A stretch of DNA of 64,000 nucleotides. Source: Verrucomicrobium sp. BvORR034. Its GTDB lineage: Bacteria; Verrucomicrobiota; Verrucomicrobiia; Verrucomicrobiales; Verrucomicrobiaceae. The position numbers and the translations under genes are program-made. Each line of letters starts with the position of its first letter. Position 1 is the first letter of the stretch. The stretch is taken from contig NZ_BATQ01000008.1 in assembly GCF_000739635.1 (NCBI RefSeq), positions 1-64,000 of the forward strand, in the 5' to 3' direction. Of this stretch, positions 16,746-26,168 are shown one piece after another. The notes below the pieces were generated by a model, which saw nothing but the letters and a program-made list of their open reading frames with translations, made no database searches and was not told the DNA's origin.

Positions 16746-19700
16746 TTACGGCAGGTCCACTTGGCTGCCGTTCAGGAAGAAGCTGCCGGCTGGATCATTG
16801 CCCGGGATGTAGATGAGGTCGAAGTTGACATCTAGAATCTCGTTGGAGGCGGCGGGGTTGAGGGTGCCGTCGATTCTGATCCGGCTGGTGCCGTATTCAC
16901 CCAATGACAGACCGTCATCCACGTTGCCGCGGATCAGGTTGCGGTTGAAGTTTTGGATCACGACGTTGGAGTCGTCGTAGGACTCGATGTGGAGGAAGTC
17001 CCCGGCTGCAGTTGCCACATTGCGCATGCGGTTGTCTGAGATGGTGGCCTCGATCCGGGAGTCGTCAGCGGCGTACAGGTCGAAGATGCTAGCCCCGAAG
17101 CTGCCCTCGAAGATGTTGTCGGTGATGACGGCGTCCAGTTTGGAGTCAACGTGGGAATCAAGAACGATGGCTCCATAACCGCCGTTGGTGTTGTGTTCTC
17201 CGCGGAACTGGTTGCCGGTGATCGAGGCGATCATCCGGTTTTCCGGGCCCTCGCCACCTGAGGTGTAGAGGTTGATGGTGTCGTTCTCGAACTCACCCTG
17301 GAAGCGGTTGTCCCGGATGGTGATGTCCACCAGAGCGTTGTCCAGCTTGTCGACATCAATGGCTATGCCCTCGAAGTATCCGTTGAACACGTTGTCACCG
17401 AGCACAGCCACCAGCTTGGAGCCGTTGGTATGACCGTTGTGGGCATTGAGCTCGATAGCGCTGCTGTTGTATTCACCGTTCAGGACGTTGTTGGTGAAGG
17501 TCACGTCCAAGGTCGATTGACCGTATTTTTCACCCTTCAGCACCTGGTTGAGCTCGCCGGGGAAGTTGTTGCCGGAGATGGTGGCGATGAGTTTGGACTG
17601 GTTGGAGGTATTCAGGTCAATGGTCTCGTCGGAAACGTAGCCACCGAACCGGTTCTCCTGCACCAAGAGAGTTCCATTGGCAGCCGCTTCCAAGTAGAAC
17701 GCGACGGCGCTGTCACCGAACGTGCCTGCAAAGAAGTTGCCCACGACGACTGCGTTGAGGGTGGCATCGTCCGCAAAGAGGTCGACGCCGTCTTCAATGT
17801 CACTGGAGCTGTCGAACCGGTTGCCGACGAAGTTGAAGTCAACGGTGCCGTCCAGTGCCCTTACCCAGGCTCCTCTGCCTCCGAAGGTGCCTTCGAAGTT
17901 GTTGTTGTAAACATTGGCCGTGAGCAGCTCGTCGCTGTTGCTTTCAATCAAGAGAGCCGTTCCATCACCACCGAAATCAAGGCCGACGAACTGGTTGCCG
18001 GAAACGTTGGCGGTCAAGGAAGAGTCGCCAAAGGTCACGAGTCTGGCCCCGACGGTTTCACCCAGTGTGTAGAGCTGGTTGTTCACGAGGTCGAGGCGCA
18101 TGCGGGCATCGTCACGCAGCTCGACTTCAACCGCCGAGGTGGCGAGTCCGGCAATGTTGTTCGCGATGCGCGTGTAGTAGTCTGCATCTTCAGTGGCTTC
18201 CACGTAGATGGCCGCATCAGGCGTGAACCCGACGATGTTGTCCTCAATGACCACATTTTTCACGTCGTAGGCCTCAATGAGGGACCCGAAGCCGCCGAAG
18301 CCTTCACCGAATAGGGTGTAGCCGCGCACCACCAGGGTGTCGACGTCTTCCGCGTGCACCGCCCCGTTCCAGAAGGGTCTCTCGGTATTGCCGCCGAACT
18401 TGGTGCCATTCAGACCATTGATGGGAGTGTAGGAGCTGATGAAACGGGTGCTGCCCGTCGTGTCGAAGGTGTCTTCGTAGAGGTTCCCCGTGTCGCCCTG
18501 GGCGTACACACTCCAGAGGCGGGTGCTGGTGTTGCTGTTGTTCCCTGCAACCACGGCGCCTTCGGTGATGGTATTGAAGGGGTGCTCGGCAGTGCCGTCG
18601 GCACCGTTGGCCTCGGTGTCCCCGGCCTGGATGCCATTGCCCACCGCGCCGCCGTTGTTCACGAAGACGATGTCATCTGCCAGGATGATCTGGCCCTGAC
18701 GCTGGGAGACTACCTTGGTCACACGTTTGACCTTGGTGCTGGTGGTGGTGTCCACATCCACGCTGTTGGCGATCTTGATCGCGGCGTTCTGGCGGTGCAC
18801 GGGCTCAGCCATGCGCTCGGCCAGGTGGCGGCGGCGGGGCTTGAAGGCGTCGCCCATGCGACCCCAAAAACCTTTGCCATCGCCAATGTCGCCCAATTCA
18901 AAGGGAAGCTGAAGCTGGACACCTGCCGTCCAGTCGCTGCCAGTGAGGCGGTCGTCCTCATACCAGGTGCCGGTCAGAATGACGGCCGGCACGGGGCGGA
19001 TTTCCACGCCGGCCTTCCAGCCTTCCACATTGCCCGTGCCGCCCACCTGGGGGCCAAAGGGCTGGTTGTCGAAGCTGTAGTAACCACCGATCAGACGGAG
19101 GTCGAAGTACTTGTCGAGCCCGGGAACCAGAACGGCCACCTCAGCGTCCCAACCTTCCATTCCCTCTTCATAACGGCGGAAGAGCCGGTCAATCGTCGTG
19201 GTACGGGTGGTGGTGGTGGCGCGGGTGGTGAAGAGCGCGTCCTGGGCCACCGTGTTGCCCGTCGCGTACGGATCGCTCAGCGGGGTGGTGCTGCTGGACT
19301 GGCGGGTGTTCGAATTCCGGATGATCTCGCGGGTGCGCGTCTGCTCGGCCAGCTGCTTGTCGGAGAGGGGAATGTAGTAATTGCCGCGAACTTCGACATA
19401 GCGGGTGCCGGCTTCCACGCCGACGCCAAGCTGCCAGAACTGGTTGTTGGCCTCGGTGTCGAGCATGTCCACGAAGACGTTCGCACCGATGAAGAAGCCT
19501 TCCTCAAGGAACCCGGCCTGGCCGGCATCCCTGCGGGTAAGGGCCGAGACAGGCTGCGAGCCGAAGAGGTGACGCCAGCCCAGGCCGAGAGAGGCCGCGA
19601 CCTCGCCGCCCTCACCCCAGGAGGTGTAGGGTTCGAGGTAAAAGACGTCACCTGAGAGGGTGGCGTCGGCACCCAGGGTGCTGTACACCGGGGCGACGAT

Positions 19701-19973
19701 GGAGAAGTTGCCCTCCGTGTACACATCGCTGGTCTTTACGCCCCCCGTAATCGTGCCGAGGTACATGGGGTGTGCTTCCTGAACCGGATCCAGGTTCGGG
19801 TTCTTCACCGGATTCTTGTCGAGAGGACCGGCGAGGGCTGCTACAGGGGAAAGGGAACTCAGGAGCAGCGCAAGCGATGCCAGCCTGAATCCCGCACGAC
19901 GAGCGTGTTGAGTCGGAGTTTTCAAGAGAGGATGGATGGTACTGTTCTTCTTAAGTGCGGCTTCCGTCCGCAC
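16746..19973 (-). CDS. Inverse-autotransporter-like outer membrane protein with beta-helix passenger
   Basis: 1075 aa from a GTG at 19973. Signal peptide about 1-48 (…LASLALLLSSLSPVAALAG). Residues about 65-390 resemble the inverse autotransporter (intimin/invasin, type Ve) beta-barrel: alternating strands, 'GEGGEVAASLGLGWRHLFG', 'EEGFFIGANVFVDML', 'GTRYVEVRGNYYIPLSD', 'RYEEGMEGWDAEVAVLVPG' and a 'DLRLIGGYYSFDNQPFG' strand. After a linker, residues about 440-1075 form a right-handed beta-helix made of repeated 'SxLxATISxNxFxGEF...IDL' turns. Barrel-first, passenger-second is the type Ve order. The likely role is a surface adhesin or glycan-binding protein; no lectin or Ig domains are seen. 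Confidence 0.75.
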   Translation of the reverse strand: MRTEAALKKNSTIHPLLKTPTQHARRAGFRLASLALLLSSLSPVAALAGPLDKNPVKNPNLDPVQEAHPMYLGTITGGVKTSDVYTEGNFSIVAPVYSTLGADATLSGDVFYLEPYTSWGEGGEVAASLGLGWRHLFGSQPVSALTRRDAGQAGFLEEGFFIGANVFVDMLDTEANNQFWQLGVGVEAGTRYVEVRGNYYIPLSDKQLAEQTRTREIIRNSNTRQSSSTTPLSDPYATGNTVAQDALFTTRATTTTRTTTIDRLFRRYEEGMEGWDAEVAVLVPGLDKYFDLRLIGGYYSFDNQPFGPQVGGTGNVEGWKAGVEIRPVPAVILTGTWYEDDRLTGSDWTAGVQLQLPFELGDIGDGKGFWGRMGDAFKPRRRHLAERMAEPVHRQNAAIKIANSVDVDTTTSTKVKRVTKVVSQRQGQIILADDIVFVNNGGAVGNGIQAGDTEANGADGTAEHPFNTITEGAVVAGNNSNTSTRLWSVYAQGDTGNLYEDTFDTTGSTRFISSYTPINGLNGTKFGGNTERPFWNGAVHAEDVDTLVVRGYTLFGEGFGGFGSLIEAYDVKNVVIEDNIVGFTPDAAIYVEATEDADYYTRIANNIAGLATSAVEVELRDDARMRLDLVNNQLYTLGETVGARLVTFGDSSLTANVSGNQFVGLDFGGDGTALLIESNSDELLTANVYNNNFEGTFGGRGAWVRALDGTVDFNFVGNRFDSSSDIEDGVDLFADDATLNAVVVGNFFAGTFGDSAVAFYLEAAANGTLLVQENRFGGYVSDETIDLNTSNQSKLIATISGNNFPGELNQVLKGEKYGQSTLDVTFTNNVLNGEYNSSAIELNAHNGHTNGSKLVAVLGDNVFNGYFEGIAIDVDKLDNALVDITIRDNRFQGEFENDTINLYTSGGEGPENRMIASITGNQFRGEHNTNGGYGAIVLDSHVDSKLDAVITDNIFEGSFGASIFDLYAADDSRIEATISDNRMRNVATAAGDFLHIESYDDSNVVIQNFNRNLIRGNVDDGLSLGEYGTSRIRIDGTLNPAASNEILDVNFDLIYIPGNDPAGSFFLNGSQVDLP

Positions 19974-20612
19974 GGTCAGCCGCAGTGCCGCAGAGAGGGA
20001 GTACCCTGCGGCGACAATATAACTGTTTCAGATCGCATGGAATTTCCTGAAGTGTGTGAAAAACTTCAGAATCGCAGTAATACTATCCTAAAGAATAGTT
20101 GCTCTTTGCATTAGTATCCGCATGAAATAATATTTCCTCGACGTTCGCGATGAGGGGGCGGCAGAAGTTGCTTCACCACAGTTGAAGAAACTAGAATGAT
20201 GGACTGGGAGTAACATCCGTGAGTCAGCAGATGCGCGGGCCTCGCGCCCGTCTCTCCCTCGGGCCTAAAGGGCCCAGACAGCCCCGCCCAGGGCGGAGGG
20301 CAGACCCTGGGCTTATGTCTCCTTCGGATTGCGGCCTGAAAGGTCGCGAGAAGGGTGCGCGTGCCGTTGAAGTTCGTTGGGCGGTGGATGAACCCCAACT
20401 CGACCATCTCAAACGAGACCGCCAAATCCCCGGGGCAGCGACCGTTTCGCGGTCTGACCTCGGGCTGTTCTGTATCACGCCGTGGGCGTGAACTTCTGTT
20501 TTGGAATAGGAAATCTGGCTCTTCTTCGACCCCTGACCTCAGGTCTTGTGCCTAGAGCCCTCTCGTCCTGTGTCTCTGATTGTGTCTCTAGTTTTGCCGC
20601 CTACTATCCCGC
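19974..20612. other. Long intergenic/leader region between divergent genes
   Basis: 639 nt with no credible gene. On the leftward leader of the 19973 gene are two hairpins: CTGAAGT/ACTTCAG at 20047-20069 and ACTAT/ATAGT at 20082-20099. A TATATT-like -10 lies near 20018 on the minus strand, with a poor -35. The right half (about 20250-20560) holds dispersed-repeat words ('gacctcaggtcttgtg', 'ctgaaaggtcgcgaga') also seen near 23610 and 16458. Confidence 0.45.
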
Positions 20613-21725
20613 ATGTCCGAAACCCACAGCGCCTCCCCCTCTGACCTCGATCTGCTGACCGTGCGTCAGCTCAAGACGGTGGCGGGGCCGCAGCCGCAGC
20701 CTTACCGGGTGCATGTGCAGGTGGAGGGGAACCTGGTGAAGGAGACTTCGCAGGGGAAGCCGTACCACGACATCAAGCTGACGGACGGGACAGAATCGCT
20801 GACCTGGCGGGTGTTTGATGGCAGCCCGCTCTTTCTGGAGGCGCAGGCGCTCAAGCGCGGAAACTGGATCGAGCTGGGGGCCCACTGGGTGGACACGGGC
20901 AAGTTTGGCATGGAGCCGCGCAACCCTGCCATGCGGTTGCTGGATGACCAGGAGGTGCAGTCCCTCCTGGCGGGCGATGAGGAAACCCGGGAACGGCAGC
21001 GGGTGGACTACCAGACCATTGTGGAACTCGTGGCCAGCATGAACGATCCGCGTTTGCGCGGGCTGGCCTCTTTGTTTCTCCAGCAGCATGGCGACCGCTT
21101 TAAGCGGGCGGCAGCGGCGCGGGACTATCATCACGCCCGCCGGGGCGGGCTGGTGGAGCACGTGTCCCAGATGATGCGCAGCGCGGCCAAGATCTGTGAA
21201 GCCTATGCGGAACTCAATCGCGACCTGTTGCTGACCGGTGTGTTGTTTCATGACTGCGGGAAGTTGTGGGAGAACAACTACCCGGAGGGCGGCTTTACCA
21301 TGCCCTACACGCTGCATGGCGAACTCATCGGCCACATCTCCCTGGGCATGGAGCTGGTGAACAAGCTCTGGCGGCAGCTCATTGAAAGCGATGCCGCCTC
21401 CGCCTGGGCGACCCTGCAGCCGCAGAGCGAACTGGTGCGGCTGCATCTCCTGCACCTGGTAGGCTCCCACCACGGGGAGATGCAGTTCGGCTCACCGGTG
21501 ATCCCCAAGACCCCCGAGGCCGTGGCCCTGCATTATGTGGACAATCTGGATGCCAAGCTGGAGATGTTCCGCAAGGGCTACAGCACGAGCACCGAGCTCG
21601 GCAACGGCATCCTGGAACGGGTGCGGCCGCTTACCTCGAACCTGGTCAGGCCGTTGGAGGTGGTGGTGCGGAATGCGTTGGAAAACCACAGAGACGAAGA
21701 GGGCGCGGAGGAAAACGAAAATTAG
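20613..21725 (+). CDS. YhaM-like 3'-5' exoribonuclease (OB-fold plus HD domain)
   Basis: 370 aa. An N-terminal OB-fold (about 30-105: YRVHVQVEGNLVKETSQGKPY...LTDGTESLTWRVFDG) is followed by an HD phosphohydrolase domain. That domain has HHARRGGLVEHV (173-184), the HD pair His213-Asp214 in GVLFHDCGKLWE, and HGELIGHISLG and VGSHHGEMQFGSP further on. This is the architecture of the YhaM/CbfA family of metal-dependent 3'-5' nucleases. The last residues (HRDEEGAEENEN) are encoded by the left arm of the repeat at 21684-21863, so the tail is repeat-derived. Confidence 0.85.
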   Translation: MSETHSASPSDLDLLTVRQLKTVAGPQPQPYRVHVQVEGNLVKETSQGKPYHDIKLTDGTESLTWRVFDGSPLFLEAQALKRGNWIELGAHWVDTGKFGMEPRNPAMRLLDDQEVQSLLAGDEETRERQRVDYQTIVELVASMNDPRLRGLASLFLQQHGDRFKRAAAARDYHHARRGGLVEHVSQMMRSAAKICEAYAELNRDLLLTGVLFHDCGKLWENNYPEGGFTMPYTLHGELIGHISLGMELVNKLWRQLIESDAASAWATLQPQSELVRLHLLHLVGSHHGEMQFGSPVIPKTPEAVALHYVDNLDAKLEMFRKGYSTSTELGNGILERVRPLTSNLVRPLEVVVRNALENHRDEEGAEENEN

Positions 21726-21863
21726 GAATTAGGAATGATGAATTAGGAATGAGCTGCGGTTCCTTCAATCCGGAGCGTCCTGACAGGGTGATGGTGGAAG
21801 TTTCATTCCTAATTTCTAATTCATAATTTTCGTTTTCGAAAGGTCTGTGCGTCTGTGGTAAAA
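21684..21863. repeat. About 180-bp mosaic palindrome overlapping a gene's 3' end
   Basis: Left arm: 'ACCACAGAGACG...' (from 21684), then 'GAAAACGAAAATTAGG' and AATTAGG-type heptads (21720-21754). Right arm in reverse complement: heptads at 21800-21832, then 'TTTTCGAAAGG' and 'TCTGTGCGTCTGTGGT' to about 21861. Both the ACCACAGA word and the heptad block are therefore inverted. The YhaM-like stop (TAG, 21723-21725) is in the first heptad. The AAA ATPase gene begins 17 nt beyond. Confidence 0.78.
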
Positions 21864-21879
21864 CTTCATTCCCCAACCG

Positions 21880-23025
21880 ATGCTGAAGATCCTTCACCTC
21901 CGAGGTTACCGGTCGTTGTTGGACTTTCGGCTGAGCCTCTCCCGGCTGACGGTGATCACTGGGGAGAACGGGGCGGGGAAGTCGAATGTGTACCGCTCCC
22001 TGGCGATGTTGCAGCGGCTGGCAGAGGGGCGGTTTGCTGAGGCCATTGCCGCGGAGGGCGGGATGCCCAGTCTGGTGTGGTCGGGCAAGCGGTTGCAGAA
22101 CGAGCCGGTCCGGGTGAAGTGGTCACTGGAGCATGAACGCTTCCTCTATGAAATGGAGTGTGGACTGGTGCCGCTCGCACCCGGCGCGCCCACGGCGTTT
22201 CGTACGGATCCCGATGTGAAGCGGGAGGAGCTCTCCCTGGTGCCCTTGAGCGGAGGCAGCAAGAGCAACAAGGTGCATCTGGTGGCCAGGCGCAAGGGGC
22301 CCATGGTGGAGCTGCGCAGCTTCGACAGCGGATGGGAGAAGTCACCGCTGCCCCTGCACACCCCTGAGTCTCTGATCTCTGAAGTTCGAGATGCCAACCG
22401 CCACCCTGGTCCGGCGCTGGTTCGGGAGACGCTGTTGTCTTGGCGGTTCTACCACCAGTTCCGCACGGATTCGGAGTCGCCACTGCGGCGTCCTTTGACG
22501 GGGGCGTGGTCACCCGTGCTGGCGCATGACGGCTCAAACCTGGCGGCCACGCTGCAAACGATCATGGAATCCGGCCGGGGCCATCTGTTGGAAGAAGCGG
22601 TGCAAACCGCATTTCCGGATCTGCAATGGCGTCCTGTGGATGACCAGGGGAGGTTTCAGCTTCAGATCGGTCGCGGTTCGCTGAAACGCTGGCTGGACGC
22701 GCACGAACTCTCCGATGGGACGCTGCGCTACTTCTGCCTCTGTGCCGCCCTGCTGGGTCCCAAGCCGCCTCCGCTTCTGGTGTTGAACGAGCCCGAAACG
22801 AGCCTCCATGCGGAGCTCATGCCGGCGGTGGCCCAGCTCATTGCCCAAGTCCCGGAGGAAACGCAGATCATCGTCGTCACCCATTCCCAAGCTCTGGCCG
22901 CAGCCATTGAGGAGCGCTGCTCACCCTGCCGCCGTCTCGACCTCGTCAACGCCCATGGCGAAACCCGCCGTGCCGGGGATGAAGGTGCGAAAAGAGTGTG
23001 GGTGTTTGAAGAGAATGACGAATAG
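21880..23025 (+). CDS. AAA_21/SMC-like ATPase
   Basis: 381 aa. Walker A TGENGAGKS at 27-35 follows 'LHLRGYRSLLDFRLSLSRLTVI', the typical start of RecF/OLD-like AAA_21 proteins. Near the C-terminus are the signature-like ELSDGTLRYFCLCAALL, Walker B PPLLVLNEPETSLH and the H-loop IVVTHSQALAAAI. Single-chain, with no TOPRIM or nuclease domain, so it resembles COG4637-type predicted ATPases rather than OLD nucleases. Such ATPases occur alone or in defence loci, and nothing nearby decides which. Its stop TAG is immediately followed by the next heptad palindrome. Confidence 0.85.
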   Translation: MLKILHLRGYRSLLDFRLSLSRLTVITGENGAGKSNVYRSLAMLQRLAEGRFAEAIAAEGGMPSLVWSGKRLQNEPVRVKWSLEHERFLYEMECGLVPLAPGAPTAFRTDPDVKREELSLVPLSGGSKSNKVHLVARRKGPMVELRSFDSGWEKSPLPLHTPESLISEVRDANRHPGPALVRETLLSWRFYHQFRTDSESPLRRPLTGAWSPVLAHDGSNLAATLQTIMESGRGHLLEEAVQTAFPDLQWRPVDDQGRFQLQIGRGSLKRWLDAHELSDGTLRYFCLCAALLGPKPPPLLVLNEPETSLHAELMPAVAQLIAQVPEETQIIVVTHSQALAAAIEERCSPCRRLDLVNAHGETRRAGDEGAKRVWVFEENDE

Positions 23026-23140
23026 TAAAAAGTTAAGAGTGAAAAGTGAAAAGTTGAAAACGGGCAAGGCAGTAGGTGGTCCTTGGGTCGCGTCGAGTCA
23101 GCAGCTCCACTTTTTACTTTTCACTTATGACTTTTTACTG
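23024..23140. repeat. AGTRAAA heptad inverted repeat between convergent genes
   Basis: Left arm 23024-23060 (units AGTAAAA, AGTTAAG, AGTGAAA, AGTGAAA, AGTTGAA). The right arm at 23108-23140, read in reverse, gives AGTAAAA, AGTCATA, AGTGAAA, AGTAAAA. The stop codons of both convergent genes (TAG at 23023-23025 and TAA at 23135-23137) lie at the outer ends of the arms. Same architecture as 2227-2319 and 59891-60032 but with different unit sequences. Confidence 0.8.
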
Positions 23141-23578
23141 TGCCTTTGCCTTCACCAAATGCGCATACCTCTTTGCCCAGTCATCCGGCAGGCGCAGGGG
23201 GCGACCTTGAGGCATTTGAACGAGCGCCAGTGACTGGCGGCAGGTGATGAGGAGGGTGTTGTCCACCACGCGACGCATCTCAAAGGCGCACCAGAAGCGG
23301 ACGCGTTCCACGCTGTCGAGGCGGCCGTGGATGACGAGTTCATCGGCCAGCACAGCCGGCTTGCGGTAGTCGATCTCCGTGCGCAGCACGACGGGGAACA
23401 CCTGGGTCTGCGCCATTTCCTTGAGCGCCATGCCCAGCTTGGCCGCCAAACGGGTGCGGGCGGTCTCGATCATCCGCAGATACGCGATGTTGTGCACCAC
23501 GCCACCGCAGTCGGTGTCAAAGAACATGACTTCTTCACGGGTCTCGATGGTGGGCGTTTGGGGATCGGGGGAGGACAT
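23135..23578 (-). CDS. YbgC/FadM-type acyl-CoA thioesterase (hotdog fold)
   Basis: 147 aa from the ATG at 23578. The 4HBT signature is EEVMFFDTDCGGVVHNIAYLRMIETAR near residues 15-37, including the catalytic Asp and the following His-Asn. A beta-strand pattern 'VFPVVLRTEIDYRKPAVLADELVIHGRL' follows. Members hydrolyse acyl-CoA or acyl-ACP thioesters; in many Gram-negatives YbgC sits with tol-pal, but that context is absent here. Substrate not predictable. Confidence 0.85.
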   Translation of the reverse strand: MSSPDPQTPTIETREEVMFFDTDCGGVVHNIAYLRMIETARTRLAAKLGMALKEMAQTQVFPVVLRTEIDYRKPAVLADELVIHGRLDSVERVRFWCAFEMRRVVDNTLLITCRQSLALVQMPQGRPLRLPDDWAKRYAHLVKAKAQ

Positions 23579-24061
23579 AAAAAGACACAAGACTACAAGA
23601 CACAAGACGCCAGACCTGAGGTCAGGGGCGGAGCAAAGTAGTGCAGAGCTTTAGCTCGTCAGTCAAGCTGCCCCGCTGCATGGGAGATCCCAGGCTGTTA
23701 GACATCAGAATGCCAGGTTCCAAATAGGAGGACGAAAGCCGTCTGTAGGGCAAACGCTCCGCTCGCGACGTAGTCCGGTTGTCCCAACCGGCATTGGGAG
23801 CGGAGAGAAGCCGCGTGCCGGGTGGTTGAGTGTGATGGGGGCTGAAACGTCAGGGGCGGCGCGCGGCAAGCGGGGCGCTTGCCCTACAGCGTTGGGGGCA
23901 GAGCAAAGTAGTCACAGGCCCGCTGCGTCGTCCTCCAACGCCAGGCTAAAGCCCAGCACTACTTTCATTTGGCCTCCTCAGGTCTTGCAGTCTTCTGTCC
24001 CCCGCGCAGCGGACAGAATTCACATTTGCACCGTTGCGTTCTCCAAGCGGCGACCTCTAGC
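23579..24061. repeat. Composite of family A and B repeats
   Basis: 483 nt without a gene, mostly dispersed repeats. It has ACAAGAC-type short repeats (23585-23612). A family B start lies at 23627-23664 (GGCGGAGCAAAGTAGTGCAG, TTTAGCTCGTCAGTC). A family A half-arm follows (about 23745-23769), then the CCGGTTG-TCC-CAACCGG hairpin (about 23774-23790). An inverted family A piece lies at about 23856-23888, and a second AAAGTAGT/ACTACTTT inverted pair at about 23900-23966. Copies have apparently inserted into or next to one another. Confidence 0.7.
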
Positions 24062-25600
24062 ATGCGTTCCATGCAAGGTGAAGAACGTCCTGATCAATTG
24101 GTGGATGACGAAGGCAACCTGCTGGAAGGGGACTATGGATGGCGTCAGCGGATCGGACTGCTGCTGGGGGTGGCGCTGTTGTTGGCGACCTTCTTGAGCC
24201 CACCCTTGCTGGGCTTGTCTCCCAGTGCCACAAAGGTGGCCTGGCTGGCCGTGACCATGGCGGTCTTCTGGGTCACGGAGGCGCTGCCCATTCCGGCGAC
24301 GGCGTTGTTTCCGCTCGTGTTGCTGCCCATACTCGGCATCTCGCCCATGAAGGAGGCGGCCGCAGCGTACGCGGACCCCATCATCTACCTTTTCATGGGT
24401 GGATTTATGCTCGCCATTGCGATGGAGCGCTGGGACCTGCACCGGCGCATCGCCTTGAACATCATTCATGCCGTGGGCACAAAGCCGAGGGCGCTGATCA
24501 TGGGTTTCCTGCTGGCGGGCACGTTCATCAGCATGTGGACGAGCAATTCCGCCACCGCCATGATGCTGCTGCCCATCGGCATCAGTGTGCATGGGCTGCT
24601 TCGTGCCAGTCAGGGCGCGAAAGGCGGCACGGTGGAGATGGGTGCGGCGTTGGTGCTGGCGATTGCCTACGGAGCCAACATCGGCGGCATGGGCACGCTC
24701 ATTGGCACACCGCCCAATGCAATTTTGAAGGCCTTCCTGGCCAAGACGTATGGTGTCGAAGTGGGCTTTGGGCAGTGGATGCTGGTGGGGGTGCCGCTCA
24801 TTCTGCTGGCCCTGCCCCCGGTGTACTTCATCCTCACGCGTTTGAGCTTCAAGGTGGGTAATGAGGAAGTGCCCGGCGTGAAGGACGAACTCACCACACA
24901 GAGGCTGAAGCTGGGCCGCATCACCGGGCCTGAATGGGTGGTGATCGGGGCCTTTTCCCTCGCCATCGTCCTCTGGGTATCCCGGGAGGCCTGGAAGGCG
25001 GAGGTGCCCAAGGCTCCTGGGGCCAACTGGCCGCTGGGTGCGCTCCTCACCGATGAGGTCATTGCCATGGGCTGCGCTTCGTTGCTGTTTTTCATTCCGG
25101 TGGATCTGAAAAAGGGCGTCTTCGTCCTCGACTGGCAGAGCCTGAAAAAGCTGCCTTGGGATGTGCTGGTGCTCTTCGGCGGTGGTCTGAGCCTCGCGGC
25201 GTCGTTTGAGAAGACCCAGCTCGTCAAAGCCATGGCCAGCGGTCTTTCAGTGATGGCCTCCTGGCCCGCGCTGGCCATCGTGTTTCTGGTGGTGGCGGTC
25301 ATGATCGGGGCCACCGCTCTCACCAGCAACACCGCCACCACCACGGCATTCCTCCCTGTGATCGGGGCTCTGGCCGTGGGGATCGATCAACCGGCAGTGC
25401 TGCTCTGCGTGCCGGTGGCCATTGCCGCCAGTGCGGACTTTGCCCTGCCAGTGGGAACGCCTCCTAATGCAATTGCCTTTGGTTCCGGACTGGTGAGTCT
25501 GCCTCGCATGGTGAAGGCGGGCCTGGTGGTGGACCTGCTCTTTGCCTTGCTCATTCCGCTGGTGATGTGGACCTTTGGGCGTTGGGCCTTTGGTTTGTGA
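24062..25600 (+). CDS. SLC13/DASS-family sodium-carboxylate symporter
   Basis: About 512 aa, 11-13 hydrophobic segments. The two SNT motifs that form the substrate/Na+ site are visible (TSNSATAMMLLPIG near 160 and TSNTATTTAFLPVIG near 420), each followed later by GTPPNAI. These duplicated features define DASS transporters, which import dicarboxylates, citrate or sulfate with Na+. The specific substrate is not predictable. ATG 24062 or 24071 are both possible. The DctA-like transporter downstream suggests this region serves organic-acid uptake. Confidence 0.9.
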   Translation: MRSMQGEERPDQLVDDEGNLLEGDYGWRQRIGLLLGVALLLATFLSPPLLGLSPSATKVAWLAVTMAVFWVTEALPIPATALFPLVLLPILGISPMKEAAAAYADPIIYLFMGGFMLAIAMERWDLHRRIALNIIHAVGTKPRALIMGFLLAGTFISMWTSNSATAMMLLPIGISVHGLLRASQGAKGGTVEMGAALVLAIAYGANIGGMGTLIGTPPNAILKAFLAKTYGVEVGFGQWMLVGVPLILLALPPVYFILTRLSFKVGNEEVPGVKDELTTQRLKLGRITGPEWVVIGAFSLAIVLWVSREAWKAEVPKAPGANWPLGALLTDEVIAMGCASLLFFIPVDLKKGVFVLDWQSLKKLPWDVLVLFGGGLSLAASFEKTQLVKAMASGLSVMASWPALAIVFLVVAVMIGATALTSNTATTTAFLPVIGALAVGIDQPAVLLCVPVAIAASADFALPVGTPPNAIAFGSGLVSLPRMVKAGLVVDLLFALLIPLVMWTFGRWAFGL

Positions 25601-26168
25601 GGGGCGGCGGTGATGGATGCGGGCACGTTGGTGCATCGAACCCCGTCCGTGAGCGCGCCCGCACACGTCTGATTCGATCCGCCGTCCCATCCGGGACGAA
25701 GGTAATGGGGGCGGGCTGGTCCGGTGGTTCCCGGCCTGATGACAGGCCCTCACCCCCGGCTAATTTCCGGCGTCCCTCCGGGACCAGAGGCCAAGTGCAG
25801 TGGGTTGTAGGGTGACTGCCGCGGTTGTGCCGAGTCAGGGGTAGCGCGCGGCAATCCCGACTCGTCGGGATTGCCCTACAGCGTGTCATGGGCAGAGGCC
25901 ACGTACAAAGCGACTTTGTTTGTTCAATTCCCGAACCCTCACCCTAACACCTTGGGTTGTAGGGCGACCGCCTCGGTTGCCAAGGGGTTGGGAATGCACA
26001 GGAACGTCTCGCCACTTCCGCTGAAACCTTCGGCCCGGGACGGCGTTGGAGTCAGCCGTCCATTTTCTTTAATGGAAAAGTTTTACGCCTCACCTATCTG
26101 ATGCGGCCCCGGCTTCTCCCCCGGCCGAATCTTCGTTTCCTCACCCTCCCTGCTCAACACTGCCAACC
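25601..26168. other. Intergenic region with two family A elements
   Basis: 568 nt, no credible gene. A family A repeat lies at about 25806-25880, containing a perfect hairpin GGCAATCCCGA-CTCG-TCGGGATTGCC at about 25849-25875. A partial copy (GTAGGGCGACCGCCTCGGTTGCC) lies at about 25959-25981. The promoter of the next gene should be in 26050-26168. Confidence 0.6.

Noticed and set aside
18354-19655. 433-codon plus-strand open frame
   Set aside because: Antisense to the inverse autotransporter-like gene, no recognisable domain.
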